In this document: positions 16,262 to 25,285 of the stretch, one piece after another
Numbering within the stretch: the first letter of the stretch is position 1
Layout of the letters: each line of letters starts with the position of its first letter
DNA from: Apibacter adventoris
GTDB lineage: Bacteria > Bacteroidota > Bacteroidia > Flavobacteriales > Weeksellaceae
Length of the DNA stretch: 44,715 nt
Assembly (NCBI RefSeq): GCF_002964975.1
Contig: NZ_PSZM01000042.1
Location: forward strand, 1-44,715
Direction: 5' to 3'
Notes under the pieces: model-generated
Databases searched by the model: none
Told to the model about the DNA's origin: nothing
Seen by the model: the letters and a program-made list of their open reading frames with translations, nothing else
Made by a program: the position numbers and the translations under genes

Positions 16262-16996
16262 ATGAAAAAAAGAATTATAGTCATTGCTTTATGTGTGTTT
16301 TCATTACCAGCATTAGCACAGAGAGTAACAGAGCTTAAAACAGACAAAGAAAAATTATCTTATTCTTTAGGTGTGAATATAGCCCAAAATCTTAAACAAC
16401 AAAATATGGATAAAGATTTGGATGTGAAAATTTTTAATCAGGCGATGAATGATGTATTAAGTGGAACTAAGTTAGTATTCTCAGAAGATTCTATTAGTAA
16501 ATTTATGAATAGATATATAAGTATTAAGAGAGAAGAGTATACTAAAAAAATTAAAGAATTAGGTGAAAAAAATAAGGTTATTGGACAAAAATTTTTAGAA
16601 GATAATAAGAAAAAAAAGGGAGTTATTACTACAGCTTCTGGATTGCAATATGAAATATTGACTAAAGGAAAATCTGTTGGAACTCCTAAACCTGAAGATA
16701 TCGTTAAAGTAAAATATGAAGGTAGGCTTATAGATGGAACTGTTTTTGATTCTACACAAAACAATAATAATGGAGAAGCTATTGAATTTCCTCTAAATCG
16801 TGTAATAAAAGGATGGACAGAAGGCGTAGGTTTAATGACCAAAGGCTCAAAATATAGATTTTTTGTTCCTTCAGATTTAGCTTATGGAGAAAGAGAAGCA
16901 GGAACTAAAATAGAGCCTAATTCTGTTTTAATTTTTGATATTGAATTAATTGATTTTAAAGCAGCTCCTAAAGATGATGCATCAGAAGCTAAATAA
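16262..16996 (+). CDS. Exported FKBP-type peptidyl-prolyl isomerase, copy 2
   Basis: A 244-residue Mip/FkpA-like isomerase with a signal peptide ending near ALAQ (residue 20). The N-terminal dimerisation domain (KTDKEKLSYSLGVNIAQNL) is followed by a long charged helix and an FKBP domain with canonical catalytic residues: LIDGTVFDST (Phe and Asp present), VIKGWTEGVGLM, and FFVPSDLAYGERE. It is therefore the copy most likely to be a fully active prolyl isomerase in the periplasm. It sits between copies 1 and 3, with 30- and 28-base gaps, so the three form an operon. Confidence 0.92.
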   Translation: MKKRIIVIALCVFSLPALAQRVTELKTDKEKLSYSLGVNIAQNLKQQNMDKDLDVKIFNQAMNDVLSGTKLVFSEDSISKFMNRYISIKREEYTKKIKELGEKNKVIGQKFLEDNKKKKGVITTASGLQYEILTKGKSVGTPKPEDIVKVKYEGRLIDGTVFDSTQNNNNGEAIEFPLNRVIKGWTEGVGLMTKGSKYRFFVPSDLAYGEREAGTKIEPNSVLIFDIELIDFKAAPKDDASEAK

Positions 16997-17024
16997 AAAA
17001 TAATAATATAAAGAGTTTAATATA

Positions 17025-17804
17025 ATGATTAAAAAAACTATTTTAGTACTATTTACAGGAATATTACTTGTATCATGTAATAAAGAAAAGAAAGTAACAA
17101 CTTTAAAAACAGATGATGAGAAAGCCTCTTATGCAATAGGGTTGAGCCTTGCACAAAGTTTTAAACCACAAGGCTTAGATAAAGATATAAATTTAGACAT
17201 AGTAAAACAAGCTATGCAAGATAAATTTGAAAATAAAAAATTACTCTTTCCTGAAGATTCTATACAGTCATTTATGACAGCTTATATTCCTAAGCACTTA
17301 GAAAAGACAGCTAAAAGAAATACAGAAGAAAGCAAGAAGTTTTTAGATGAAAACAAGAAAAAATCAGGAATAAAAGTGACGAATTCAGGCTTACAGTATA
17401 AGGTTGAAAAAGAAGGAACAGGAGCTAAACCTACAGATGATGATTTAGTAAGTGTAAACTATGTTCTTAAAACTATTGATGGTACTGTAATTGAGGATTC
17501 TAAAAAAGCAACAGGCAATAAACCGGCAGATATACCTTTATCAAGAGTAGTACCCGGATGGAAAGAAGGAGTAAAATTAATGTCAAAAGGAGCTAAATAT
17601 ATTTTATATGTACCTTCAGATTTAGCTTATGGAGAAAATGGTCCTGCAGGTCCTAATCAAGCACTAATATTTGAAATAGAATTGGTTGATTTTAAGCCTA
17701 TGCCTAAACAAGAAGCTCAGCAAGAAAATGGAGAAAAAATCACACCAGAACAAATGGAGCAATTAAAACAACAAATGCAGAAAGCACAACAAGGCCCAAA
17801 ATAA
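17025..17804 (+). CDS. FKBP-type peptidyl-prolyl isomerase lipoprotein, copy 3
   Basis: A 259-residue Mip-like protein with a lipoprotein signal (lipobox LVSC, Cys18), so it is membrane-anchored rather than soluble. Mature sequence from KTDDEKASYAIGLSLAQSF to the FKBP domain is almost the same as copy 1, including long identical nucleotide stretches. The catalytic position reads GTVIEDS, again lacking the usual Phe-Asp. A Gln-rich tail (EQMEQLKQQMQKAQQ) extends beyond the FKBP fold and is not in the other copies. An intrinsic terminator closes the operon 25 bases later. Confidence 0.91.
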   Translation: MIKKTILVLFTGILLVSCNKEKKVTTLKTDDEKASYAIGLSLAQSFKPQGLDKDINLDIVKQAMQDKFENKKLLFPEDSIQSFMTAYIPKHLEKTAKRNTEESKKFLDENKKKSGIKVTNSGLQYKVEKEGTGAKPTDDDLVSVNYVLKTIDGTVIEDSKKATGNKPADIPLSRVVPGWKEGVKLMSKGAKYILYVPSDLAYGENGPAGPNQALIFEIELVDFKPMPKQEAQQENGEKITPEQMEQLKQQMQKAQQGPK

Positions 17805-17828
17805 AAGAAATTTTATAGAAATTAATTA

Positions 17829-17860
17829 AAAACTCTCATTTTAAATGAGAGTTTTTCTTT
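17829..17860 (+). terminator. Intrinsic terminator of the FKBP operon
   Basis: AAAACTCTCATT (17829-17840) pairs with AATGAGAGTTTT (17844-17855) around the loop TTA, followed by a T-rich CTTTTT tract. Confidence 0.9.
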
Positions 17861-17890
17861 TTATAAAACTTTTATTCAAATAGCATTTAT

Positions 17891-17898
17891 TAAATTTG
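17891..17898 (+). promoter_or_regulatory. Promoter -7 element (TAAATTTG) that decides the DegT start
   Basis: A full TAnnTTTG match. The longest frame of the next gene would start with TTG at 17896, inside this element, and so could not be transcribed from here. The ATG at 17917, about 18 bases after the element, is therefore chosen. Confidence 0.6.
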
Positions 17899-17916
17899 CG
17901 GGTAAAATTTATACTC

Positions 17917-19047
17917 ATGAAAAAAATACAAATGGTTGATTTGGTAAGTCAATATCAACCACTAAAATCACAGATAAATTCAGGATTTGAAGAAGTTTTG
18001 AACTCAGCAGCTTTCATCAATGGACCTCAGGTTAATTTGTTTTCAGATAATTTAGAAAAATATTTAGGAATAAAACATGTTATTCCATGCGGAAATGGAA
18101 CAGAAGCTTTACAAATCGCTTTAATGGCTTTAGAACTACAGCCGGGAGATGAGGTAATTACAGCAGATTTTACTTTTGCTGCCACTGTAGAAGTTATAAA
18201 TCTATTGAAATTAGAGTCCGTTTTAGTAGATGTAGATTATGATACTTTTACGATTAATCCGGAATCTATAAAAAAAGCCATTACTCCTAAAACTAAGGCA
18301 ATTATACCGGTTCATCTATTCGGGCAGTGTGCAAATATGGAAGAGATACTTAAAATAGCTGACGAGCACAATCTTTATGTGATAGAAGATAATGCGCAGG
18401 CTATAGGAGCTGATTATAAATTTAAAAATAATACTATAAAAAAATCTGGTACTATGGGAATTATCGGTGCAACTTCATTTTTTCCATCTAAAAATTTAGG
18501 ATGTTATGGAGATGGGGGAGCAATTTTTACTGATAATGATGATTTAGCCCACAAGATTAAGGGCATTGTTAATCATGGTATGTATAAAAGATATTATCAT
18601 GATGAAGTGGGAGTAAATTCTAGATTAGATAGCCTGCAAGCTGTGGTGCTAAATGCAAAATTACCTTTATTGGATTCTTATAATGAGAAAAGAAGAAAAG
18701 CTGCTGAATATTATGATAAAGCTTTTTCAAATCATCCTAATTTAATTACACCGGTCAGAGCAGAAGAGTATACTACTCATGTATTTCATCAATATACATT
18801 AAAAGTAGTAAATGCAGACAGAGATGCTTTACAAAAATATTTGTCAGAAAAACAGATACCAGCTATGATTTATTATCCGGTACCGTTGAGAAAACAAAAA
18901 GCATATGATAATGGCAAATATAAAGATGAAGATTTTCCTATGACTAATAAACTTATAGATCAGGTTATATCCCTACCTATGCATACAGAATTAGAAGAAG
19001 AGCAGTTAGATTATATTATAAAAAATGTATTAAACTTCTTTATATAG
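17917..19047 (+). CDS. DegT/DnrJ/EryC1/StrS-family aminotransferase
   Basis: A 376-residue PLP-dependent sugar aminotransferase that puts an amino group on a nucleotide-linked keto-sugar. Visible motifs are MVDLVSQY, FINGPQV, CGNGTEAL (PLP phosphate loop), VIEDNAQAIGA (Asp pairing with the PLP ring), and FFPSKNLGCYGDGGA with the Schiff-base Lys192. The sequence resembles WbpE/WlbC-type enzymes for surface polysaccharides, but there are no other sugar-pathway genes next to it, so the sugar cannot be named. The ATG at 17917 is preferred over a TTG at 17896 that lies within the promoter. It stands alone between two terminators. Confidence 0.9.
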   Translation: MKKIQMVDLVSQYQPLKSQINSGFEEVLNSAAFINGPQVNLFSDNLEKYLGIKHVIPCGNGTEALQIALMALELQPGDEVITADFTFAATVEVINLLKLESVLVDVDYDTFTINPESIKKAITPKTKAIIPVHLFGQCANMEEILKIADEHNLYVIEDNAQAIGADYKFKNNTIKKSGTMGIIGATSFFPSKNLGCYGDGGAIFTDNDDLAHKIKGIVNHGMYKRYYHDEVGVNSRLDSLQAVVLNAKLPLLDSYNEKRRKAAEYYDKAFSNHPNLITPVRAEEYTTHVFHQYTLKVVNADRDALQKYLSEKQIPAMIYYPVPLRKQKAYDNGKYKDEDFPMTNKLIDQVISLPMHTELEEEQLDYIIKNVLNFFI

Positions 19048-19202
19048 AGATGGATAGATTCTAAAAATATTTGTTTTTAGAAATGATATTTTTGAAAAAG
19101 ATATACTTTATGCTATATTACTCATTCATAGTAAATTATATATAGAAATTTTTTTCAAGAAAAAATTGATATAAAATTTAAATAAATAAAAAATAATTAT
19201 TT

Positions 19203-19224
19203 GGGGGTCTAGCCCCCTTTTTTT
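19203..19224 (+). terminator. G5/C5 intrinsic terminator
   Basis: GGGGG (19203-19207) and CCCCC (19213-19217) form a strong hairpin around TCTAG, followed by seven T residues. It is oriented for rightward transcripts and lies 155 bases after the aminotransferase stop. Nothing else is visible in the AT-rich 19048-19386 spacer, which separates this gene from the leftward HMG-CoA synthase. Confidence 0.88.
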
Positions 19225-19386
19225 GCTAAATATATTATTACAGAGTGGAGGAACGTGTAAAATATATTAAAATAATAATCCCTGATTATGTAATTTTATA
19301 ATTTCATGATAAGGTATATATTTTTTATTAAAAATTATTATTTATTTAATTTTAATTATAAGTAAAACTAAATAAAAACTATTATT

Positions 19387-20757
19387 TTACTTAATAAATT
19401 TATAATATCTTGCTCCCATTAAAAGGGGTTGAGTATTTTCAATTTTTTCTAATATATACTCATTTGAAGGAGAAATAACCGAATTTTTTAACTCTTTTTT
19501 ATGTAGTAAATGATATGTATCAATATCTATAGCTTGGCAATTTTCCATAGATTCAAACAAAGATATTTTTTTAGTAATAGTTTTCCATTCTTTTTCAATG
19601 GTTCCTTCAAATACCTTAGATTTTGAACCACTACCATAGGCTAAAAAACCAAATTTTTCATCAATAATATTATTATTATTTATATAATGATAATATAGAG
19701 TAGAAAGCAACGCCATAAAAATAGATCCGGTATACATATTTCCGATATTAGATGAGGCAATTTCAGCTGGACCAAATTTCTCTTTAACGAACGAAAGGTA
19801 ATTATCAGATTTTCCAATTTCTTTAAGCTGTTTTGCATAATCTTCAGAGTCGTTCGAAAGAGAAACCTGAAGTTCTGAATCTAAAGCAAATATTTCTGAA
19901 AACATTCTTCTTCCTTGGTAAGAGTAAGGTAAGTGAACAATGATGTTTTTCCAATGAGAGTATAAAGTTTGAGTTTCTCCTATTTTATTTTTTAAATCAA
20001 AATAAGCTCCCTTAATTCGATTTTGATAACAAAAATTAGAGTATTGTCCGTCAAAAACGGGTTGTTCTTTAAATAATTCAATTTCATTTTCTAAAACGCC
20101 AAACCATTCAGGATTAGAATTATTTCCGGTTACTTCTGTTTTAGAAAGTACTCTTTTGGGTTTAAAAAAGTCAAAAACCCCTTGAGCACTTATCCCTATT
20201 TTATTTTCAATAGAAAGTACCCTAGGATTAGCAGAAAGTAATAAAGCTACTGCACCAGCTCCTTGTGTATATTCTCCGGTAGAATAAAGATCATATTTAG
20301 CAAAATCTGTACAAATAATAATAGCTTTTTTATCAGTATTTACTCTAATAAAATCCAATGAATTATGCATAGCATCTATTCCGCCAATGCAGGCAAAAGT
20401 AAGATCTAAAGCATCACAATGTTCAAAAGAATTTTCGCCGAATTCTTTCTCCAAAATTGATAAAAGATAAGAGGCTATAGGTTTAGAAGAATCTATTCCG
20501 CTTTCACTTCCTACATAAATACGACTAATATCTGAAGGCTTTAAATTTTCTTGAATCATTAATTTTCGTAGGGCATTTGCAGCAAAAACTATTACATCTT
20601 GATGCACATCTGGAAAAGTCATTTTTATTAATCCTAATCCTTTTTCCAGCTTTTCAGGTTCGATATTACGAGCAATAGCAAGATCTTTTATTGGAAGATA
20701 AATTTTAGGAATATCAAATGAAAAGGCATCAATTCCTACTTTTATTTTTTGATTCAT
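19387..20757 (-). CDS. Hydroxymethylglutaryl-CoA synthase
   Basis: A 456-residue thiolase-fold enzyme that condenses acetyl-CoA with acetoacetyl-CoA to give HMG-CoA, the committed step toward mevalonate. The catalytic triad is visible: Glu85 in VGSESGIDSSK, Cys123 in DLTFACIGGIDA, and His275 in IIVHLPYSYQGRRM. The C-terminal region contains NIGNMYTGSIFMALL and GFLAYGSGSKSKVFEG, as in bacterial MvaS. The length is a little above that of Gram-positive MvaS (~390) and typical of the flavobacterial form. No other mevalonate gene is in the window. It starts with ATG at 20757, just after a -7 element at 20780-20787. Confidence 0.92.
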   Translation of the reverse strand: MNQKIKVGIDAFSFDIPKIYLPIKDLAIARNIEPEKLEKGLGLIKMTFPDVHQDVIVFAANALRKLMIQENLKPSDISRIYVGSESGIDSSKPIASYLLSILEKEFGENSFEHCDALDLTFACIGGIDAMHNSLDFIRVNTDKKAIIICTDFAKYDLYSTGEYTQGAGAVALLLSANPRVLSIENKIGISAQGVFDFFKPKRVLSKTEVTGNNSNPEWFGVLENEIELFKEQPVFDGQYSNFCYQNRIKGAYFDLKNKIGETQTLYSHWKNIIVHLPYSYQGRRMFSEIFALDSELQVSLSNDSEDYAKQLKEIGKSDNYLSFVKEKFGPAEIASSNIGNMYTGSIFMALLSTLYYHYINNNNIIDEKFGFLAYGSGSKSKVFEGTIEKEWKTITKKISLFESMENCQAIDIDTYHLLHKKELKNSVISPSNEYILEKIENTQPLLMGARYYKFIK

Positions 20758-20779
20758 ATTATTTTATAGTTTATAATTA

Positions 20780-20787
20780 CAAAAATA
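20780..20787 (-). promoter_or_regulatory. Promoter -7 element (TATTTTTG on minus strand)
   Basis: The complement matches TAnnTTTG. It lies 22 bases before the HMG-CoA synthase ATG. No TTG at -33. Confidence 0.45.
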
Positions 20788-20866
20788 ATAAAACTAAATT
20801 GACTACTTAGATGATTTTTCTACTAATTATAGATTTAATAAAGATATTTAGAGAAGTATTAACTAT

Positions 20867-21643
20867 TTATTTTTTATAATATAAAATTTGATTTTCGATA
20901 TATTTAATTTTTCCATTTTGATTATAGGCAAGTCTTTCAATCCAATTGCCTTTGGAATCGTTTATATTTTTATAAAAACTAAAATCGATCATAGAACCTA
21001 GATTTGAAAGATAAGAACCGGAAGTATATGTAAGCAGAAGATTATTATCATAAGTCCAGTAACTAATAGTTATTTTTTGGGGTTTTTCAACCATTTTCTT
21101 ATATATCAAGTTTCCTTTCACATCATATTTATATATAATTTTACTAAAAGACGAAGCGAGATTATAGTTTATTTCTTTAGTTTTTGAGTCTTGAGAATTA
21201 GTGATTTTTATACTATCTATAAAATATTTATTATTATCCATTTTATATTTTGCTGTCCATATTTCTTCTTTGTCCATATATGTAATAAAGTTGAGTGTTT
21301 TCGTAAAAGGGAGTTCTTTATAATTTTTAATTATGATTTGAATTACTTTATTATCTTTTATGCTAAAGATAATTTCTTCTTTTAATTCTTTAAGAGCACT
21401 ATATTTCTTTATTAATGTAACAAATCCACTATTATTAAATTTATAAAAGGATGATTCTATTAATTCTTTAATACTTACCGTATCACCAAATTTTTTAGGT
21501 ACTGATGTATATTTATTTATTACCAAAGAATCTATAATTCCATTATTTCCTAAAAATAAAGGATAAGAATGAGGAAATTCATGATTTTGACTTAAAACAA
21601 AAGAATAAAAAAATATATATATTAAAGTAAATTGAATTTTCAT
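20867..21643 (-). CDS. Secreted hypothetical protein with YD-like strands
   Basis: A 258-residue protein with a signal peptide (MKIQFTLIYIFFYSFVLSQ). I do not recognise a catalytic domain. The C-terminal part has repeated short beta-strand motifs of the RHS/YD kind (YKYDVKGNLIYKKM, NDSKGNWIERLAYNQNGKI), a common fold in secreted or outer-membrane-associated Bacteroidota proteins. It is transcribed leftward toward the HMG-CoA synthase, with 109 bases between them. No function is assigned. Confidence 0.75.
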   Translation of the reverse strand: MKIQFTLIYIFFYSFVLSQNHEFPHSYPLFLGNNGIIDSLVINKYTSVPKKFGDTVSIKELIESSFYKFNNSGFVTLIKKYSALKELKEEIIFSIKDNKVIQIIIKNYKELPFTKTLNFITYMDKEEIWTAKYKMDNNKYFIDSIKITNSQDSKTKEINYNLASSFSKIIYKYDVKGNLIYKKMVEKPQKITISYWTYDNNLLLTYTSGSYLSNLGSMIDFSFYKNINDSKGNWIERLAYNQNGKIKYIENQILYYKK

Positions 21644-21715
21644 TATATTATTTACATATAAAGTTAATTTTATAATTGCTAAAATAGATAATTTTTTTTA
21701 AGGAGAAAATACTAC

Positions 21716-21748
21716 TTGACAGAATAACTATATAAATTATTAATTTTG
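21716..21748 (+). promoter_or_regulatory. Promoter TTG-N22-TAATTTTG for the class III aminotransferase
   Basis: A TTG at 21716-21718 and TAATTTTG at 21741-21748 are 22 bases apart, within the 17-23 range known for Flavobacterium promoters. The ATG at 21774 follows about 20 bases after the predicted start of transcription. Confidence 0.7.
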
Positions 21749-21773
21749 CATTAATATAAAATAAACATTCAGA

Positions 21774-22967
21774 ATGGGACAGTTACAGAATGAATTCTTT
21801 GAATATCAGGCAAAAACCACTTTTTATGCTTCAGGTTTTGAAGTTGAAAAAGCAATAGGTAATTATATTTATGGGAAAGACGGAAAGGCTTATTTAGATT
21901 TTGTTGCAGGAGTATCTGCCAATACATTAGGACATTCACATCCAAAAATTGTTCAGGCAATTAAGGAACAAGCCGAAAAATATCTTCATGTAATGGTATA
22001 TGGAGAATATGCGTTGGAAAAACCGGTGCAGATATGTAAAATATTAGCAGAAAATTTACCATCACCTTTACATAGAACCTATTTAGTAAATTCAGGAACT
22101 GAAGCAATAGAAGCATCTCTTAAACTAGCAAAAAGATATACTGGACGTCAAGAAATTATTTCTTTCATAGATGCTTACCACGGGAATACTCAGGGTTCTT
22201 TAAGTGTTGCAGGAAGAGAGACTAACAAAATACCTTTTCAGCCATTATTGCCGGGAATTTCTTTTATAAATTTTAATAAAGAAGAAGATCTTAAAAAAAT
22301 TACTGAAAAAACAGCTTGTGTTATTGTAGAAACTATACAGGGAGCGGCAGGATTTATTACACCGGAAAAAGATTATTTATTTAAACTAAAGAAAAGATGT
22401 GAGCAAGTAGGAGCTTTATTGATATTAGATGAAATTCAACCCGGATTTGGTAGAACAGGTAAACTTTTCGCCTTCCAATGGTATAATGTTGTACCGGATA
22501 TTTTGGTAATGGGAAAAGGAATGGCAGGAGGTGTCCCTATCGGGGCTTTTATGGCTTCTGCTGAGATGATGGATAGTTTGGCAGATCATCCTAAATTGGG
22601 ACATGTTACTACTTTTGGAGGTAATCCTTTACCCGCAGCGGCTGCTTGTGTAGTGATGGAAGAACTTCTTACAACAGATCTTATGGAACAGGTACATGAA
22701 AAAGAAAAATTATTTAGAGAAAAATTACAACATCCGGAAATTATTTCTATAAATGGAAGGGGATTAATGTTGGCTGTTCAATTAAAATCACCAGAGTTTA
22801 CTTTAGCAGTGGCAAAAAAATGTATGGAAAAAGGGTTGATTGTATTTTGGCAATTTTATAAAAATGAATATATGAGGATTTCTCCACCTCTTACTATTAC
22901 TAAAGAAGAAATTATAAAAGGATGTTCTATTATCTTAGATTCAATAGAAGAAGTGGCAAAGCAATAA
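21774..22967 (+). CDS. Class III PLP-dependent aminotransferase (acetylornithine/ornithine transaminase-like)
   Basis: A 397-residue omega-aminotransferase. Motifs in order: LDFVAGVSANTLGHSHP, VNSGTEAIEASLKLAKR (PLP phosphate), DAYHGNTQGSLS, LILDEIQPGFGRTGKLF (Asp holding the PLP nitrogen), the Schiff-base Lys248 in LVMGKGMAGG, and TTFGGNPLPAAAA. The sequence resembles ArgD and related 4-aminobutyrate/ornithine transaminases, but no arginine-pathway genes flank it, so I do not assign argD. It is cytoplasmic. It has a good promoter of its own. Confidence 0.9.
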   Translation: MGQLQNEFFEYQAKTTFYASGFEVEKAIGNYIYGKDGKAYLDFVAGVSANTLGHSHPKIVQAIKEQAEKYLHVMVYGEYALEKPVQICKILAENLPSPLHRTYLVNSGTEAIEASLKLAKRYTGRQEIISFIDAYHGNTQGSLSVAGRETNKIPFQPLLPGISFINFNKEEDLKKITEKTACVIVETIQGAAGFITPEKDYLFKLKKRCEQVGALLILDEIQPGFGRTGKLFAFQWYNVVPDILVMGKGMAGGVPIGAFMASAEMMDSLADHPKLGHVTTFGGNPLPAAAACVVMEELLTTDLMEQVHEKEKLFREKLQHPEIISINGRGLMLAVQLKSPEFTLAVAKKCMEKGLIVFWQFYKNEYMRISPPLTITKEEIIKGCSIILDSIEEVAKQ

Positions 22968-23047
22968 TATATGTCAGTAACAATATAATTCAAATTTAAA
23001 ATACTATTTTTAACTTTACTTTTTTAACAGTAAATAAATTATAATAT

Positions 23048-23761
23048 ATGTCAACACCGCACATTCAGGCAGAGATTGGAGAAATTGCAAAAACAATATT
23101 AATGCCCGGAGATCCATTGAGAGCAAAACATTTGGTAGAAACTTATTTAGAAAACGTAAAGCCGTTTAATTCCGTACGTAATATGTTAGGATATACCGGA
23201 ACCTTTAAAGGCAAAGAAATATCTATTATGGGGTCAGGTATGGGTATGCCCAGTATCGGGATTTATTCTTACGAATTATATTCTCAATATAATGTAAATA
23301 ATATTATAAGGATCGGATCGGCTGGTTCCTATGTAAAAGAAGTCAAATTATATGATGTTGTTTTAGCAGATAGTGCATATAGTGAATCTACATATGCAAT
23401 GGTACAATCAGGATATCAAAAAAATATAACCTTTCCTTCTGAAGAGTTAAATGCGGCAATATTAAAGAAATCTCAGGAACTAAACTTAAATATACATACT
23501 TCTTGTATACATTCTAGTGATGTATTTTATATGGAAGGTGATAATAATTATAAAGAATTAGTTGATAAATATAATTGCAGTTGTGTGGAAATGGAAAGTT
23601 TTGCTTTATTTCATAATGCTCGGGTATTAGGTAAGAAGGCGGCATGTTTATTAACTATATCAGATTCATTTATTACTCATGAGGTAATTTCTGCAGAAGC
23701 TAGGCAAAAATCCTTTGATGCTATGATGAAATTAGCATTGGAAACTTCTATAGAATTGTAA
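23048..23761 (+). CDS. deoD: Purine-nucleoside phosphorylase, DeoD type
   Basis: A 237-residue hexameric phosphorylase that cleaves purine (deoxy)nucleosides with phosphate, giving free base and (deoxy)ribose-1-phosphate for salvage. Visible features: N-terminal STPHIQAEIGEIAKTILMPGDP (His5 reaches the neighbouring subunit's site, Gly-Asp for phosphate), GSGMGMPSIGIYSYEL, RIGSAGSY, CVEMESFALF (Glu for ribose), and LLTISDSF with the catalytic Asp. The length is normal. It is followed after 15 bases by a bidirectional terminator shared with the convergent M28 peptidase. Confidence 0.96.
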   Translation: MSTPHIQAEIGEIAKTILMPGDPLRAKHLVETYLENVKPFNSVRNMLGYTGTFKGKEISIMGSGMGMPSIGIYSYELYSQYNVNNIIRIGSAGSYVKEVKLYDVVLADSAYSESTYAMVQSGYQKNITFPSEELNAAILKKSQELNLNIHTSCIHSSDVFYMEGDNNYKELVDKYNCSCVEMESFALFHNARVLGKKAACLLTISDSFITHEVISAEARQKSFDAMMKLALETSIEL

Positions 23762-23776
23762 AAATATTTTTTCTAT

Positions 23777-23816
23777 AAAAAAAGGTTATTACAAACTAAA
23801 GTAATAACCTTTTTTT
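23777..23816. terminator. Bidirectional terminator between deoD and the M28 peptidase
   Basis: A perfect 16-bp inverted repeat: 23777-23792 (seven A then GGTTATTAC) pairs with 23801-23816 (GTAATAACC then seven T). The A7/T7 flanks let it work on both strands, which fits its place between convergent genes. Confidence 0.93.
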
Positions 23817-23827
23817 ATGAATAGAAA

Positions 23828-25126
23828 TTATAATTTGTCAATGAATTTAGTAAATAAACTAACTAACTTATCAAAAGCATATAAAGATACTTCGGAATCA
23901 TAAATGTCGTGATAGCCACTTTTACCTCCCAAAGTATAAACAAAAAAAGAAGGAACTCCTTTTTGATAAAAAGGACAGTGATCGCTATTACAAGAAGCCC
24001 CTCGAATTTTTACCTGTTTAAGATAATTATAGTTATAGTTAATTGTTTCTAACTTATTAAACTGTTTATTAAATTCTTTTCCATTTACTACTTGTATCCC
24101 TTCTTCTCCGGTACCTACCATATCAAAATTAATTAAAAATTTAATTTTTTTCAGCTCAATTAAGGGGTGATTCACAAAATATTGTGACCCTTTTAAACCA
24201 GCTTCCTCTCCTGCAAAAGCAATAAATACCATATCAAATTTAGGTTTTTCTTTAATGTATACTTTGGCTAAAGAAAGTAATAAAGCAATGCCACTGGCAT
24301 TATCATTGGCTCCTGGAAAAATTACGTCATTAATTTTGCCCAAATGATCATAGTGAGCAGTCAATACAATTAAACTGTCTGTACGTTTTCCCTTTATATA
24401 TCCAATTACATTTTGAGCATTAAAAGCAGGATTGAAATTAGATTTTAATTCAATAGCTATATTTTTTATTTCTTCAGGAACTGTTTCGCTGCTAATAAAT
24501 AAGTCTACAGTTTTAGATTGTATGGGGCTAAGTGTATGAATAAATTTAGAAGAGGTTTGTTCTGCTATTAAAGGAATGGCAATGTTTAATTCTCCTTGTA
24601 CTAGTAACTGAGGGATTTCTTTGTAAAATTGGTTAGCAGTACTTTCTCTAGAAATAAGATTTTCCGGGAATTTATAATTGGGAAAAACTACTGCATGATC
24701 CTTAATGCGGTCTATTTCCTTATCAAAATAAGAAGGATCCTCCCATTCAAATAAACTATCAATGACATGAGGATTGAAAATAAGGGGAACGAAAGTTTCT
24801 TTTAAAGAAGGAGATCCTGCACCAACCAAATAATCCTTACCTATTTGTAAGGGTTTTCCATTAATTTTCAAATCTGATTTTTCAATAATATTTACAGGAT
24901 AAGTAAAAGGTTGAAAATAGGAATTGTTTAGTTTCTGCAATCCGATTTTTTCAAATTGTTCGGCAATTTCTTGTGAAGCCTTTATCATTCCATCATTTAC
25001 ATAACCACGTCCGGAAAATTCCGGTGATGTTAGTTTTTTAATTACCTGTTCTGCATAAATTTTTGGGCTTTGTGCTCGTAAAAGAGCCAAAGTAAAAATA
25101 AAAGAAAGAAAGAAAATTTTTTTCAT
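23828..25126 (-). CDS. Exported M28-family metallopeptidase
   Basis: A 432-residue secreted aminopeptidase with a signal peptide ending at LLRAQ (residue 19). Two-zinc site residues are visible: TAHYDHLG (His258 region), GANDNASGIA (bridging Asp275), FAGEEAGLKGS (Glu307/308), INFDMVG (Asp335), and GYHDIYD near the C-terminus. An inserted region (about 100-235) between the N-terminal strand and the catalytic core is typical of PA-domain-like inserts in this family. A role in periplasmic or surface peptide digestion is expected. It is monocistronic and ends at a bidirectional terminator. Confidence 0.92.
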   Translation of the reverse strand: MKKIFFLSFIFTLALLRAQSPKIYAEQVIKKLTSPEFSGRGYVNDGMIKASQEIAEQFEKIGLQKLNNSYFQPFTYPVNIIEKSDLKINGKPLQIGKDYLVGAGSPSLKETFVPLIFNPHVIDSLFEWEDPSYFDKEIDRIKDHAVVFPNYKFPENLISRESTANQFYKEIPQLLVQGELNIAIPLIAEQTSSKFIHTLSPIQSKTVDLFISSETVPEEIKNIAIELKSNFNPAFNAQNVIGYIKGKRTDSLIVLTAHYDHLGKINDVIFPGANDNASGIALLLSLAKVYIKEKPKFDMVFIAFAGEEAGLKGSQYFVNHPLIELKKIKFLINFDMVGTGEEGIQVVNGKEFNKQFNKLETINYNYNYLKQVKIRGASCNSDHCPFYQKGVPSFFVYTLGGKSGYHDIYDSEVSLYAFDKLVSLFTKFIDKL

Positions 25127-25285
25127 AACTCAATTATTAATAAACAATAGGTTTATATTTTAGCCAAATTAGACCTTAAACTGTAAATATCCATTTTCAA
25201 ATTAAAAATAGGTTTTTATTTATTAAAATTTATCTATATTGTTTGATGATTTTTGACATATAAGAGCTTATAGGGGTATTGAATA

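Noticed and set aside
16438-16842. 134-residue minus-strand frame inside FKBP copy 2
   Set aside because: Antisense shadow of a clearly real gene with catalytic motifs.
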